64,000 bases of DNA from Qipengyuania sp. S6317L1 (GCF_023015615.1 NZ_JALKAJ010000005.1:62001-126000), one strand, 5' to 3'. Shown: positions 1 through 9,722, counted from the stretch's first letter. Made by a program: numbers and translations. The notes: generated by a model not told the origin, from the letters alone.

Positions 1-3000
1 CTGCCGGCCTTGGCGGAAGGGACAGCCTTATCGGTCGGGCGGGCGATGATACGCTTGACGGCGGCACTGGCGATGATGATCTTGATGGCGGCATTGGCGA
101 CGACATTCTTATCGGAGGTGATGGAGCCGACAATATTCGCGGAGGATCAGGCGCTGACGCCATCTCTGGCGGCAATGGCAACGATTTCATCGACGCAGGT
201 ATCGGCGACGGCGCGCTTGATATCATCGATGCAGGCGACGGCGACGATCAAATCAACTTCTCTGGCTCGAATGACACCTACATTGGCGGCGCTGGAATTG
301 ACGAACTCATCTTTTCGTCTTTCGGCGGCTCCTTGAGCGAAGCGGTCGATATCGACTTTTCCGACTACATCGCAACAGGCGTCTTCCTGCTCGGCGGGCA
401 AGCGATCAGCGATATTGAGAACGTCCTCTATTTCGGTGAAACGAGTGCTTTCGATGACCGCGTGATCTGGGGCGAGGCTTACACCTTCGGCCAATTTATT
501 CGCGGTGGGGGCGGCAATGACTTCTTGAGCGGCACATCGGGCGGCGATGACCTTGATGGTGAAAGCGGTGATGACACGCTGATCGGCCTAGGCGGCGATG
601 ACAGCTTGACCGACCTTTCGGGTGACAACCGGCTCGAAGGTGGTGATGGCAATGACACTTTGACCGCCGGCGCTGGCGATGACACGATCCTTGGCGGCGC
701 CGGAGAGGATCTCATCACACCGGGTGACGGGGTCGATAATGTCGATGCAGGCGCGGGCGATGATCGTGTGTCTGTAACCGCCTTTGCGTCAGGCGAGATC
801 CTCGATGGCGGCGCGGGCACAGACGTTTTGCAGATCGGCAGGTTTGACACCGCCCTCAACTTCGTTTTCGAAAGCCTGGCAACCAGCGGCACCACAATCG
901 TCAATTTCGAAGAGTTCGACTTTGTCTTCAGCTTCCTTGGTGACACGCTGATCCTTGGAGAGAGCTTTGCGACCGCGATTGATGTCGACACGAGTTCCGG
1001 CAACGATGTCGTGACAGGTGGTTCCGGCGATGACACGATTGTTGGTGGCTCCGGCTCTGACATCTTGCGCGGCGGATCGGGTGATGACGAAATTCGCGGC
1101 GAGGATTTTGGCACAGGCACCGATTTCGATGAACTCTATGGCGAGGCAGGCAACGACCAATTGTTCGGCGCGGGGCGTCTTGACGGGGGCGAGGGCAATG
1201 ACTTCATCTCGGGTGAGGGCGAGCTTCTCGGCGGTGCCGGCAATGACTCGATCGTCAGTTTCGGCGTAGGCGATATCATTCGCGGTGGGGCTGGAGACGA
1301 TGATATTTTCGTGCGCGAAGGCGGCGCAACCATCTATCTCGAAGCGGGCCTGAATCGGGACCGCATCGAAGGTTTTTCCGCGGCGGATGGGGCGACCATC
1401 ATTGCAACGGCTGCCAATAGCCAACTGCAATGGGCTGCCCTTCGCGAAGGCACGAGCGACCAGTCCGAACAAATCGTGAGTATTGCAGGGACCATCTCAG
1501 ACGGCGGGTTTTCCGGTTTTGAGATCATAGGCACAGCTATTGGCGACACCATCAACCTGTCCGGCGGGTTTGGCGAACCGGCTGTTACAATCGCGGGGTC
1601 CGCTCCGATCTTCGGCCTTGGCGGCAATGACAGCATCACAGGCTCGCTTTCCGATGACACCATCTTCGGCGGTGCGGGCAATGACACCCTCTTCAGCAGC
1701 GAGGGCTCCGACATCCTCGACGGCGGTTCGGGCGATGACATTTACGTGATCGACAGCGGCACTCACACTCTTGTTGAGAGCGCGGGCGGCGGCAATGACC
1801 GGGTTACTTCAGCGGTGGACATTGTGCTTGCCGCCAATATCGAAACTCTCGAGCTGCGCGGCAATGCGCGTATTGGCGTTGGTAATGACCTCGCCAACCT
1901 GATCACGGGCAATGACGGCGATAACGAGCTGTCGGGCCTTGGAGGCAATGATTTCATTCAGGGCGCATTTGGCAATGACATCCTTCGCGGAGGCGATGGC
2001 GATGACCTGCTCGATGGTGGATTTGGGCAAAACAGCCTGTTTGGTGATCAGGGCAACGATGTCTTGAACGGCGGGGATGATGCCGACGTCCTTGAAGGGG
2101 GCGACGGCGACGATGAACTCTTCGGCCAGTTTGGCGATGATATTCTGCGCGGTGGGAACGGCGCAGACTATCTCGACGGAAGCTTTGGCGACGATGTGCT
2201 CGACGGCGGCGAAGCAGATGATACCGCTGACTATAGCGGCTCGTTTGGCCCGGTTAGCATCGATCTGACTCTCGATACGGCACAGAACACCGGTGAGTTC
2301 GGGTTCGATACACTGATCAGCATTGAGCGCGTTATCGGTAGTGGCGCCGATGACGTCATAATCGGCGACGGTGCGGTGAATGTCTTTACCGGCGGCTTCG
2401 GCAATGACGTGCTTGAGGGCGGCTCCAATGTCGACACAGCGATCTTCCGCGGCAATTTGTCCGAATACACCCTTGTCCAATTCGTCGACCGTTCGTTCGG
2501 CGTGCTCGGCAGTGACGGCGAAGACCTGCTCATAGGCATCGAGTTCGCGCAGTTCGATGATCAGACCTTGCGCCTGCTTCCCGGCACCGGGGTGAGCGTC
2601 AATTTCAACACGCCAGACCCAACCCTTTACCAAGACGCGATGAGCGCCATCCGCGACTTTGACGGCAATGCGCTTGGCGGCGATGGCGCTTGGCTGCGCA
2701 TTGGCGAGGCGGATGTGAACGGGGATGGCGATATCGACCAGATCCTTGTGAATGACGCCATTGGCCGCTTCGCAACCGTGGGTACGGCGCCCAATGGCCT
2801 CGTTTATTTCGAAGACTTCTCATGGGCCGGCGAAACGCGCGTTGCGGGCATCTACATCGACCCTCTGGTCGAAGAAGGGGTCGTCGAACGCTTTGGTCCT
2901 TTTGACAGCCAACAACGCTTCCAGAATGACCTTGCGATTGAGAACATCAACCGTGTTCTTGGCGCAAACGACTATGATGGCGATGGCCTCCAGGAGGTCT

Positions 3001-3272
3001 ATTTCGCGCTTACCGATGGCACCGCTTACCTGCGCGCGATCATGGAAGCAGATGGCAACATCCGCTATGCCAACTATCAGGACGAGCAGGGCGTGATCGA
3101 CTACCTCAATGCCAACGGCTTTGGTGAAGAGACCTATGGCGACTGGTTCGGCGGCGGGGCTTCAGGCTCGGCTGGCGATGCAGGGGTGGCGGCTTTGGCC
3201 GACAGTGTCAGCATCATGCCGCTTGCACCGCAGGTCGCACTCGATCCGCTTCAGCCGGAGATGTTCGGCTAG
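1..3272 (+). CDS. RTX calcium-binding repeat protein, 5'-truncated by the window
   Basis: The reading frame is open from base 3 to the TAG at 3270-3272, about 1,090 codons, and the true start lies upstream of the window. A TTG at 333 is only an internal codon, because the same RTX repeats continue in frame before it. The protein is dominated by glycine/aspartate nonapeptides of the GGxGxDxLx type, which bind calcium and fold into beta-rolls after type I secretion. Repeat blocks are separated by non-repeat segments. The last ~200 residues lack repeats but hold two EF-hand-like loops (DVNGDGDID and DYDGDG). It is probably an extracellular or surface protein; no enzymatic domain is visible in this part. 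It converges with the HupE gene and overlaps it by 4 bp. Confidence 0.9.
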   Translation, partial: AGLGGRDSLIGRAGDDTLDGGTGDDDLDGGIGDDILIGGDGADNIRGGSGADAISGGNGNDFIDAGIGDGALDIIDAGDGDDQINFSGSNDTYIGGAGIDELIFSSFGGSLSEAVDIDFSDYIATGVFLLGGQAISDIENVLYFGETSAFDDRVIWGEAYTFGQFIRGGGGNDFLSGTSGGDDLDGESGDDTLIGLGGDDSLTDLSGDNRLEGGDGNDTLTAGAGDDTILGGAGEDLITPGDGVDNVDAGAGDDRVSVTAFASGEILDGGAGTDVLQIGRFDTALNFVFESLATSGTTIVNFEEFDFVFSFLGDTLILGESFATAIDVDTSSGNDVVTGGSGDDTIVGGSGSDILRGGSGDDEIRGEDFGTGTDFDELYGEAGNDQLFGAGRLDGGEGNDFISGEGELLGGAGNDSIVSFGVGDIIRGGAGDDDIFVREGGATIYLEAGLNRDRIEGFSAADGATIIATAANSQLQWAALREGTSDQSEQIVSIAGTISDGGFSGFEIIGTAIGDTINLSGGFGEPAVTIAGSAPIFGLGGNDSITGSLSDDTIFGGAGNDTLFSSEGSDILDGGSGDDIYVIDSGTHTLVESAGGGNDRVTSAVDIVLAANIETLELRGNARIGVGNDLANLITGNDGDNELSGLGGNDFIQGAFGNDILRGGDGDDLLDGGFGQNSLFGDQGNDVLNGGDDADVLEGGDGDDELFGQFGDDILRGGNGADYLDGSFGDDVLDGGEADDTADYSGSFGPVSIDLTLDTAQNTGEFGFDTLISIERVIGSGADDVIIGDGAVNVFTGGFGNDVLEGGSNVDTAIFRGNLSEYTLVQFVDRSFGVLGSDGEDLLIGIEFAQFDDQTLRLLPGTGVSVNFNTPDPTLYQDAMSAIRDFDGNALGGDGAWLRIGEADVNGDGDIDQILVNDAIGRFATVGTAPNGLVYFEDFSWAGETRVAGIYIDPLVEEGVVERFGPFDSQQRFQNDLAIENINRVLGANDYDGDGLQEVYFALTDGTAYLRAIMEADGNIRYANYQDEQGVIDYLNANGFGEETYGDWFGGGASGSAGDAGVAALADSVSIMPLAPQVALDPLQPEMFG

Positions 3273-4270
3273 CCGATCAGCCGCTCGATCAGCCAGAAGC
3301 TGCCGGTTGTGCCGATCGCATAGGTTGCGGCGGTGAGCGTCTGCACCTCGCGTTGCTGAGGCGCCTTGGTGAGTGCTTTAAGGAGCAGGATCGTCAGCGC
3401 GACGACCAGAAGCTGGCCTGCCTCAACACCGATGTTGAACGCAAAGAGGGCAGCGGCAAGCTGGCTTTGCGGCAAGCCAATGTCAGCGAGCGCGCCGGCA
3501 AAGCCAAAGCCATGGACAAGGCCAAAGGCGAAGGCCACCGCCCAAGGGTATCGGCGTGTGAGCGTCATGCGTTCCGGGTCGCGCAGGACCAGCGCGACCT
3601 CTACGGCAAGGAACACGATAGAAAGCGCGATGAGCGCCTCGACGGGCCGCGATGGCAGCCCCGAGTAGCCGAGGATCGTCGCGACCAGCGTGATCGAGTG
3701 CGCGACGGTGAAGGCGGTCGCAGCTTTGACGACAGGCCAAGGCCCGCGCACGAGCAGCACCAGCGCGATGACAAAAAGCAGATGGTCCCAGCCAAAGATG
3801 ATGTGCTCTGCGCCGATGATGAAGTAATCGTAGAGTACGCTCAAAGCAGAGGGTTCGGATTGGATGATGGCCGCTGGCTCATCGGCGGTCAGACGATAGC
3901 TTTGCGTGGGCGCATCCATCGGAATGTAGCGCGCGATGGCATCGGACCTGCCCAAAAGTTCGCTGAGGCCAAAGGCCCCGCCTGCAGGATCGCCCTCGCA
4001 AATAAGGCTTGCCCGGCCCATGAGCGCAGCCGATTGGATGCGCTGCACCGCTTCGCCACGAATGGCGCAATTGTCGGGGATGACGGGCTGAAGGCGCTCG
4101 GTCAAAAGCCCCGCGCTTCCCACCGCCAGTGTCACCTTCCAGTCGAGGGTAAACTCGCCTTTCTCCACCTCGCGCATTTCCACCACGGAAGGGCGCAGTT
4201 CGTGCGCTGCGAGCGGGCCTGCAAGGCACATGGCAAACAAGGCGACAAGCCAGCGGATCATCGCTCTCAC
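3269..4270 (-). CDS. HupE/UreJ family membrane protein
   Basis: 333 residues with an N-terminal signal peptide (LVALFAMCLAGPLAAHE), a soluble periplasmic part of ~150 residues, then several transmembrane helices. The segment AEHIIFGWDHLLF is the hallmark of the HupE/UreJ_2 family, and further His/Gly motifs sit in the helices (LVHGFGFAGAL). Relatives are proposed nickel or other metal permeases, but this long marine version has no assigned substrate. It is the last gene of a leftward trio with the parvulin and the DUF3604 protein; the 4-bp ATGA overlap with the parvulin gene points to translational coupling. Family assignment is strong, function is not known. Confidence 0.85.
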   Translation of the reverse strand: MRAMIRWLVALFAMCLAGPLAAHELRPSVVEMREVEKGEFTLDWKVTLAVGSAGLLTERLQPVIPDNCAIRGEAVQRIQSAALMGRASLICEGDPAGGAFGLSELLGRSDAIARYIPMDAPTQSYRLTADEPAAIIQSEPSALSVLYDYFIIGAEHIIFGWDHLLFVIALVLLVRGPWPVVKAATAFTVAHSITLVATILGYSGLPSRPVEALIALSIVFLAVEVALVLRDPERMTLTRRYPWAVAFAFGLVHGFGFAGALADIGLPQSQLAAALFAFNIGVEAGQLLVVALTILLLKALTKAPQQREVQTLTAATYAIGTTGSFWLIERLIG

Positions 4271-5067
4271 CTCTCGATGTCGATGCGATAGGCGCTGGCC
4301 AAGGTTTCGTAAGCGCGGCGCTTGCGGGCCTCGATCTCGGCGGTGCGCCAGTCGTTGGCAATGCTTGTGCGAAGCGCGTCAAAATCGGGTTCCGGCACAT
4401 CGCGACCGGTCAGCTTTACAATATGCCAGCCAAAGCCCGAACGCAGCGGACCGTGCCATTCCTCACCCGGCTCCAATTCAGCCAGCCCGCGCACAAATTC
4501 GGCTCCGAACCGGGCTTCGACATCACGCAGTTTAGTTGATGAAACACGCCTTGGCAGGGAGGTTTGTTCACCGGTGAACGAATTTGCCGAAAGTGCGCCT
4601 AAAGCATTGTTTTCACTACTAAAGATTGCTTGTTCAAAGCTCACCTCGGCGTTCGCCGCCGCAAGGTCTGTGTAAAGCTCTTTATTGGCCTTGAAAAACT
4701 CGCGCAAAACCTCTTGCGATGGCTCTGTTGTTTCCGCTGCGAGGCTTGCCGACAGGTCCATTTTAGAAACCAGCCGACGGCGCACCACCAGATCGCTCTC
4801 GTCAAAGCCCAGCCGCAGCGCCTCGCGGTAGAGCACCTCTTCGCGCACGAAGGCATCAATCGCCTGGTCCAGCTCCGCATCGGTCGGCGGCCTGCCCATC
4901 GAAAGGCTCCAGCTTTGCGCGATCCGCTCCTTCTCCTCAGAGCCGACATTGATCACCCGGCTGGCCGGATCAGGCGGCGTTCCGCCCCAAGTGAGCGCGA
5001 CGTAAAGCACCGCGCCAAGCACAGTGAAATGGACAAGCGGCTCGCGCGTCCAATTGGGTAGTTTCAT
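4267..5067 (-). CDS. Membrane-anchored parvulin-type peptidyl-prolyl isomerase
   Basis: 266 residues. One N-terminal transmembrane anchor (about residues 11-28) is followed by a SurA/PpiD-like helical chaperone part and a C-terminal rotamase segment (GEEWHGPLRSGFGWHIVKL), the typical end of a parvulin domain. The rotamase domain looks short and diverged, so isomerase activity is uncertain and a chaperone role is equally possible. It faces the periplasm. It lies 9 bp after the DUF3604 gene and overlaps the HupE gene by 4 bp. The co-transcribed context suggests it helps fold one of its two partners; that is inference. Confidence 0.85.
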   Translation of the reverse strand: MKLPNWTREPLVHFTVLGAVLYVALTWGGTPPDPASRVINVGSEEKERIAQSWSLSMGRPPTDAELDQAIDAFVREEVLYREALRLGFDESDLVVRRRLVSKMDLSASLAAETTEPSQEVLREFFKANKELYTDLAAANAEVSFEQAIFSSENNALGALSANSFTGEQTSLPRRVSSTKLRDVEARFGAEFVRGLAELEPGEEWHGPLRSGFGWHIVKLTGRDVPEPDFDALRTSIANDWRTAEIEARKRRAYETLASAYRIDIER

Positions 5068-5076
5068 GAAGGCCCC

Positions 5077-7017
5077 TTATCCCGCTGATTTCAGCCAGAT
5101 TGGCGAAGTGTATGCGCGCTCCTGCGCCACGGCATCGGCCATCGCTTCCTCGGTCAGTGTCACGCCGAAGCGCACTGCATCATACAGCGTCCAGCGCGGT
5201 GTCGGGATTTCCAGAACCCGCACATAATAGAACGGACGCTGCCCAGGCTGGTAATCGGGATCGGTCCATGTCGTGCGCAATTCGGACGCGCCAATCGTGT
5301 TGGTGTAGGTTGCGGTGTCGCGGTCGACCGTGTCGCCCACAGGCGCCAGCCTGCCGCCAACTTTCCCGCGGGCGTCCATATCGCTCCACACAACGTCGTA
5401 GATGCGCTCCTGCATATTGCCCGCGCCGTCGAGCCAGCCCTTGATTACCTGAACCCGGTCAAGGTTGGCGCCTTCGGGGTCTTTCAGCGCACTGATAAGG
5501 AAACTTGGAGCCTCACCGCGATCGTCAAGCTCGCCGCCCATCGGCACGCCCTCGCTGTAGCCCTTGCGCACCCAATCGCCGTCCCAATCCTCAGCCGTAA
5601 AGCCAAAGCCGCCGAACACGCGCACGCTCATGCGCGGACCGGTGGTGGCGTAAACCTCGCGCCGGGCAAAGGCGTCGAATATTTCCGCACGGGTGTTGCC
5701 CCGCGCCCAAGCCGCCGCATAGCCGCCTGCAAGGTAATGCCAGCCAAACCGCCCCTCGCGCGTGCCAAGGTTCTGCCCCTGGATTGCGCGCTGCGTATAG
5801 CTTTGCTCGTTACCCGTATGCTTGCCCCAGAAATTGTCCTCGTCCCCCGTTGCAAGCGAGGTGTGGCTGTCGGTCGAACCGATCATGCCAAAGGCGTAAG
5901 GATTGACGCCCATCTGCTGCTCAAGCGTAAGCCCGCGCAGCAGAGCCGAGCGGGCATAGGAGCCTGCATACATCGAAGGTTCGGTCTTTTCGGTCAGAGA
6001 CAAATTGCCAAAATCCCACCCCTGAACGCCGAAGCCGGCCATTTCGTCATTGGGGGACAGGTAAGGGTGGGTTTCGCTGTCCCCCTTGATCTGCGTTGCC
6101 TCGATCACCGGCTCTGCCCATGCGCGAAGGCTCGCGTATTCCGCGGTCATGGGCGAGCCGTCTTCCATCGTCATCTGGAACATCAAGCCGTTGGACAGAT
6201 TGGGATTGTGCGGGATCGCAAGAACCCGCCCACCGGTCGTGCTCTCATAATTCTTCATATACTCCCACAATTGCGGGGCAGTGGTCTGAAGGCCGGGGAA
6301 GGGCACGGTCTGGCGCGTCTTGTCGCTGCCATCGCGAAACATCACCACCCGGTGCAAATTGTTGCCATTGGGCATGGCGGTCCACTCATATCCGGCAAGC
6401 GCGGTGAAAACGCCCGGCTCGTTATAGCGGTCGAGGATGGAAAGCTGGGTGTTCCAGATGTCCCTGGTTGCCTCTTCGGCGGCATCGTCATCCGGCTGCA
6501 TGGCTTCGGGGACATTGCCTTCCGCTGCGGCTGCAATCAATTCGCCGATCGCCCTTGTCGATTGCTCGGGGCTTTCGTGCATCATGTCATACCAGCGAAG
6601 CACGGTTTCATCGCCGATCACCCAGTTCACATACCAGCGCGGCGCATCATAAAGGCGGCGGGTCGCGCCAAGAGCATCGGAGTGGTCGGCGATCACCAGA
6701 AAGTCGAGCGGCCTTGCAAGCTGTGTATCTGCGCCGGTGGTCGCGGTCACGGTTTCGCCGCGCGCAAACCGTAATGCCGCTTCGGGCCCCAGCCTCGTGC
6801 CAAAGCCGAAAGCATCGACCGAATTGTCGGTGTGAAGGTGGGTGTCGCCCCAGTAAGGGCGGTCGGGAAACTCGGCGAGCTCGATCGTGCCTTCGCCGTC
6901 GCTTGTCTGCTCGGCGCTGGCCTCTGGCCCATCGCCCGAACACGCAGCAACGCTGAAAGCCAGCACGCTTGCCCACGCGAGGCCCGTAACGCTGCCTCTT
7001 GCCGATGCCTTTCGCAT
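5077..7017 (-). CDS. DUF3604 lipoprotein with PHP-like metal-binding motifs
   Basis: 646 residues. The N-terminus carries a lipoprotein signal with lipobox-like VAAC near residue 26. The body matches DUF3604: the opening DTHLHTDNSVDA and the later VIADHSDALGA are the His/Asp motifs of PHP-type metallohydrolase folds, and SLRAWAEPVIEATQIKG follows as in the family. A binuclear or trinuclear metal site is likely, but the substrate is unknown. It is the first gene of the leftward operon with the parvulin and HupE/UreJ proteins, a trio that recurs in marine proteobacteria. The promoter must lie in 7018-7232, shared with the divergent histidine kinase. Confidence 0.88.
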   Translation of the reverse strand: MRKASARGSVTGLAWASVLAFSVAACSGDGPEASAEQTSDGEGTIELAEFPDRPYWGDTHLHTDNSVDAFGFGTRLGPEAALRFARGETVTATTGADTQLARPLDFLVIADHSDALGATRRLYDAPRWYVNWVIGDETVLRWYDMMHESPEQSTRAIGELIAAAAEGNVPEAMQPDDDAAEEATRDIWNTQLSILDRYNEPGVFTALAGYEWTAMPNGNNLHRVVMFRDGSDKTRQTVPFPGLQTTAPQLWEYMKNYESTTGGRVLAIPHNPNLSNGLMFQMTMEDGSPMTAEYASLRAWAEPVIEATQIKGDSETHPYLSPNDEMAGFGVQGWDFGNLSLTEKTEPSMYAGSYARSALLRGLTLEQQMGVNPYAFGMIGSTDSHTSLATGDEDNFWGKHTGNEQSYTQRAIQGQNLGTREGRFGWHYLAGGYAAAWARGNTRAEIFDAFARREVYATTGPRMSVRVFGGFGFTAEDWDGDWVRKGYSEGVPMGGELDDRGEAPSFLISALKDPEGANLDRVQVIKGWLDGAGNMQERIYDVVWSDMDARGKVGGRLAPVGDTVDRDTATYTNTIGASELRTTWTDPDYQPGQRPFYYVRVLEIPTPRWTLYDAVRFGVTLTEEAMADAVAQERAYTSPIWLKSAG

Positions 7018-7232
7018 AGCGTTTCCCCTTCCGCCCTGTTTTCTTTTGCCTCAGCATTGCCCGACTTGCGATGATCGTCAAGCAAGGTCGTCTGACAAAG
7101 GAAGTGCGCGCGCGCATAGTGCAGGTGAACTATCGACCTTTGGCCGACATTGCGCTTTGGCCAAGGTTGGCAGACGAATAGCCGGATTGCGCTTACAGTT
7201 TGGCGCGCTAGCTTTCAGGGAAAGACACAGGA

Positions 7233-9419
7233 ATGAGCGGACTATCCGATCTCAAACGATATTTCAGACGTCCCTCGCGGCGCGAAGGGGTGGCGCTTGC
7301 CCTGTTGATCGCGCTGGTCGCAATCGTGGTTCCGATCGAGCCTTATGATTGGCTCCAGCGTTCGGTCACCGCGCAGCTCAATTCCAAACCCTATGAAGGG
7401 GACGGCGTGATCATCGCCATCGACGCGAAGACAGAGCGCGAGCTTCCCGCAAGGGCGTGGTCAAAGTCAGACCTTGCCGATCTTCTGGGTCGCCTTGCGC
7501 AGCACCATCCCAATAAAGTCATCATCGCCCAGCAATATTTTGATATCGGTGACGATGATGAAAGGCTGGTCGATGCCCTTGCAAACCTTTCGTCAAAGCC
7601 AAGCTGGCAAGTCGATATCGCGCCGCGGGAGATGAGGCTTATGAATGGGGCGGGGCGGGGCAATTCGCCTTCGGACGGTTCGCCACCCTTTCAACTGGTC
7701 GAACCTGCGATTGCCCAATATGTTGAACCAAGCATCGCCGTTTTTCGCCGGTCCAATGATTATGCCCCCATTCTGACGCAGTATCTGGTCAAGACGCGCG
7801 GCGGTGTGGTGCCGTCTCCGGCCTCCGTTCTGGCGCAAGGGGCCTCGCAACCACTCCAGAACCTGTTCACGGTCGATCTCAGCTACGACACGCGCACAAT
7901 ACCCCAATTCAGCGCGATTGACGTTTTGAAAGATGACGAAATCGCGGCCGGGCTGTCGGGTAAGTCGGTCATCATCGCCTACACCGATCAGGTTGGCCGG
8001 GATACGATTGTCACCCCCTTCGATCCCTACACAAGCCGCGCGGCCCTTTCGCTTGTTTCTGCCCAGGCATTGATCGACGGGCCTCCAACCTCGCTCGGCT
8101 GGATGCCGGCCTTTCTTCTGGCGATCGTGGTGACGATCGGGTGGATCACGCTCAGGCGGCCATATGGTCTGTGGATCGCGACGACGGCGCTTGTCCTCAT
8201 CATCATCAGCCCTCTGGTGCTTGAACGGTTCCTGATCTTTCAGGAAACCTCGCAGGCAATCGTTCTGATCGTGAGCGTCGGGATAGCAAGGTTCTGGCAA
8301 CGCGGCCGCGAGGCGATCAATATCTATCGCAGCGCAGCGGAATCAAAGTCGCAATTTCTCGCGCAGGCCAGTCACGATCTGCGCCAGCCCATCCATGCAA
8401 TTGGTCTGCTCGCTGACCGTTTGTCGCAATCCGATCTGACCGGTGAACAGCAGGAGATGGTATCCAAGATTTCGTGGTCGGTGGACAATGCACGCCGGAT
8501 GTTTCGCGCCCTGCTTGATATTGCGGCGATTGAGAGCGGGACGCTCAAGAAGGATTTGAGCGCGGTTGCGATCAACGAACTTTTGGCCGAGGTCGATAGC
8601 CAGAATGGGCTTGCGGCAGAGCAGGCAGGCGTCGATCTGCGCCTTATCCCGTGCGATCTGGTGGTGAGGACAGATCGCGCCTTGCTGGGGACGATGCTGC
8701 AAAATCTTGTCTCGAACTCGATCCGCTACACATCGGGTGGCAAGGTGATCGTGGGGTGCCGCAGAAAAGAGGGCGGGCTCACCCTTTATGTTGCCGACAA
8801 TGGACGCGGGATCGCGCCTGACGAGCTCGAAAAGGTGCAAAAGGAGTTTTACCGCTCTGCCACAAGCTCAAGCCTTGGTTCGGAAAACAAGGGGCTTGGC
8901 CTTGCCATCGTGAACCGCCTGGCACGCCTTCTCGATCTGCGCTTTGGTCTTGGATCGAAGTTGGGCAAGGGCACGGTGGCCACTATTGAGGGGCTGCGCA
9001 TCATCTCGTCATCGTCGGCGCCCGACAGCCCTGAAAACGAGCGCAGATTGCCGCTTTCGGGCCTTCGCGTGGTGGTGGCCGATGACGAGGAGGAAACGCT
9101 CTATTCCACCGCTGCCTTGCTGGAAAAATGGGGCTGCGATGTGACCCCCTTGTCACGCCCTCCCGAAGGGATCGCAAACTGCGACATCGTGCTCAGCGAT
9201 TTTGACTTTGGCGATCATGGCACATTGGCCGAAAACGCCGGTGTCGTGGAGAGGATACAAAAGCTCGGGGCTGATCTGATCATCATTTCGGGCCATCACC
9301 CCGACCAGATCCGCGACGATCTGCCCGGCTATTCGGGCTTGATCCTCACCAAACCCCTGCGCGCCGCACAGCTGCGTTCTGCGCTGATGTCCCTTCGCCG
9401 GGTAAAAACGCCCAACTAG
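7233..9419 (+). CDS. CHASE2 hybrid histidine kinase with C-terminal receiver
   Basis: 728 residues. TM1 (about 20-38), a periplasmic CHASE2-like sensor (about 45-280), three further TM helices (about 288-345), then HisKA with the H-box SHDLRQPIHAIG (His381), an HATPase with N-box QNLVSNSIRYT and G-boxes DNGRGIAP and GLGLAIV, and a receiver domain. The receiver keeps the acidic pair (VVADDEEE), Asp656 (LSDFDF), Ser (IISGHH) and Lys (LTKPL), so it looks active. The gene stops 98 bp before the first leader-peptide gene, and a NarL-type response regulator lies just beyond that gene. I infer that the kinase and regulator control the peptide locus. The CHASE2 ligand is unknown. Confidence 0.92.
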   Translation: MSGLSDLKRYFRRPSRREGVALALLIALVAIVVPIEPYDWLQRSVTAQLNSKPYEGDGVIIAIDAKTERELPARAWSKSDLADLLGRLAQHHPNKVIIAQQYFDIGDDDERLVDALANLSSKPSWQVDIAPREMRLMNGAGRGNSPSDGSPPFQLVEPAIAQYVEPSIAVFRRSNDYAPILTQYLVKTRGGVVPSPASVLAQGASQPLQNLFTVDLSYDTRTIPQFSAIDVLKDDEIAAGLSGKSVIIAYTDQVGRDTIVTPFDPYTSRAALSLVSAQALIDGPPTSLGWMPAFLLAIVVTIGWITLRRPYGLWIATTALVLIIISPLVLERFLIFQETSQAIVLIVSVGIARFWQRGREAINIYRSAAESKSQFLAQASHDLRQPIHAIGLLADRLSQSDLTGEQQEMVSKISWSVDNARRMFRALLDIAAIESGTLKKDLSAVAINELLAEVDSQNGLAAEQAGVDLRLIPCDLVVRTDRALLGTMLQNLVSNSIRYTSGGKVIVGCRRKEGGLTLYVADNGRGIAPDELEKVQKEFYRSATSSSLGSENKGLGLAIVNRLARLLDLRFGLGSKLGKGTVATIEGLRIISSSSAPDSPENERRLPLSGLRVVVADDEEETLYSTAALLEKWGCDVTPLSRPPEGIANCDIVLSDFDFGDHGTLAENAGVVERIQKLGADLIIISGHHPDQIRDDLPGYSGLILTKPLRAAQLRSALMSLRRVKTPN

Positions 9420-9433
9420 TGCATGGTAGCTAG
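9416..9433. promoter_or_regulatory. Pair of CTAG tetramers 14 bp apart upstream of the first peptide gene
   Basis: CTAG occurs at 9416-9419 (overlapping the kinase stop codon) and again at 9430-9433. The 14-bp step is the same as in the long array at 10664-10807. The pair is 85-102 bp upstream of the peptide start at 9518, a plausible operator position. Two sites alone could be chance; the match to the array spacing is the reason to list it. Confidence 0.35.
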
Positions 9434-9517
9434 TGTCACTTGCTCAGGTGTGTGTAACTTGATCCTTGTCCCGCCGAGAGAGCGGGGTCGCACAAAAATT
9501 TGGACTGGAGAAGCAAA

Positions 9518-9682
9518 TTGGAAACGCAGAAAATTCAATCGCTGATGAGCACCGAAATCGACGCAGTGGGTGGTGGCATGACCGGTGACCTCGTTCGCGG
9601 AAATCCCAAGCCTGCTGGCTGGATCTGCTGGGTGTTTGGTTGCACGATCCCGCCTGTGATCGACGTTGGCGGCAGTGTATAA
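9518..9682 (+). CDS. Double-glycine leader peptide precursor, two-cysteine core
   Basis: 54 residues from a TTG start. The start is chosen because GGAG at 9507-9510 sits 7 bp upstream, within the same GGAGAAG context as the other peptide genes. The leader (TQKIQSLMSTEIDAVGG) has the class II microcin/bacteriocin pattern L-x(3)-E-[IL]-x-x-V-x-G-[GA], so C39 cleavage is expected after GG near residue 19. The core of ~35 residues is hydrophobic and Trp-rich with two cysteines in WICWVFGC, which could form a disulfide. The gene stands apart from the others, between kinase and response regulator, and ends in its own terminator. Function (microcin or signal) is not known. Confidence 0.72.
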   Translation: METQKIQSLMSTEIDAVGGGMTGDLVRGNPKPAGWICWVFGCTIPPVIDVGGSV

Positions 9683-9722
9683 TCACGCGAAATTATCTGC
9701 TTGAGAAAGCGCAATTGGAAAA

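Noticed and set aside
333..335. TTG at 333 as the true start of the RTX gene
   Set aside because: Typical RTX nonapeptides continue in frame back to the window edge.
3353..4291. Long rightward open frame over the HupE gene
   Set aside because: Antisense shadow; the leftward frame has a signal peptide and HupE motifs.
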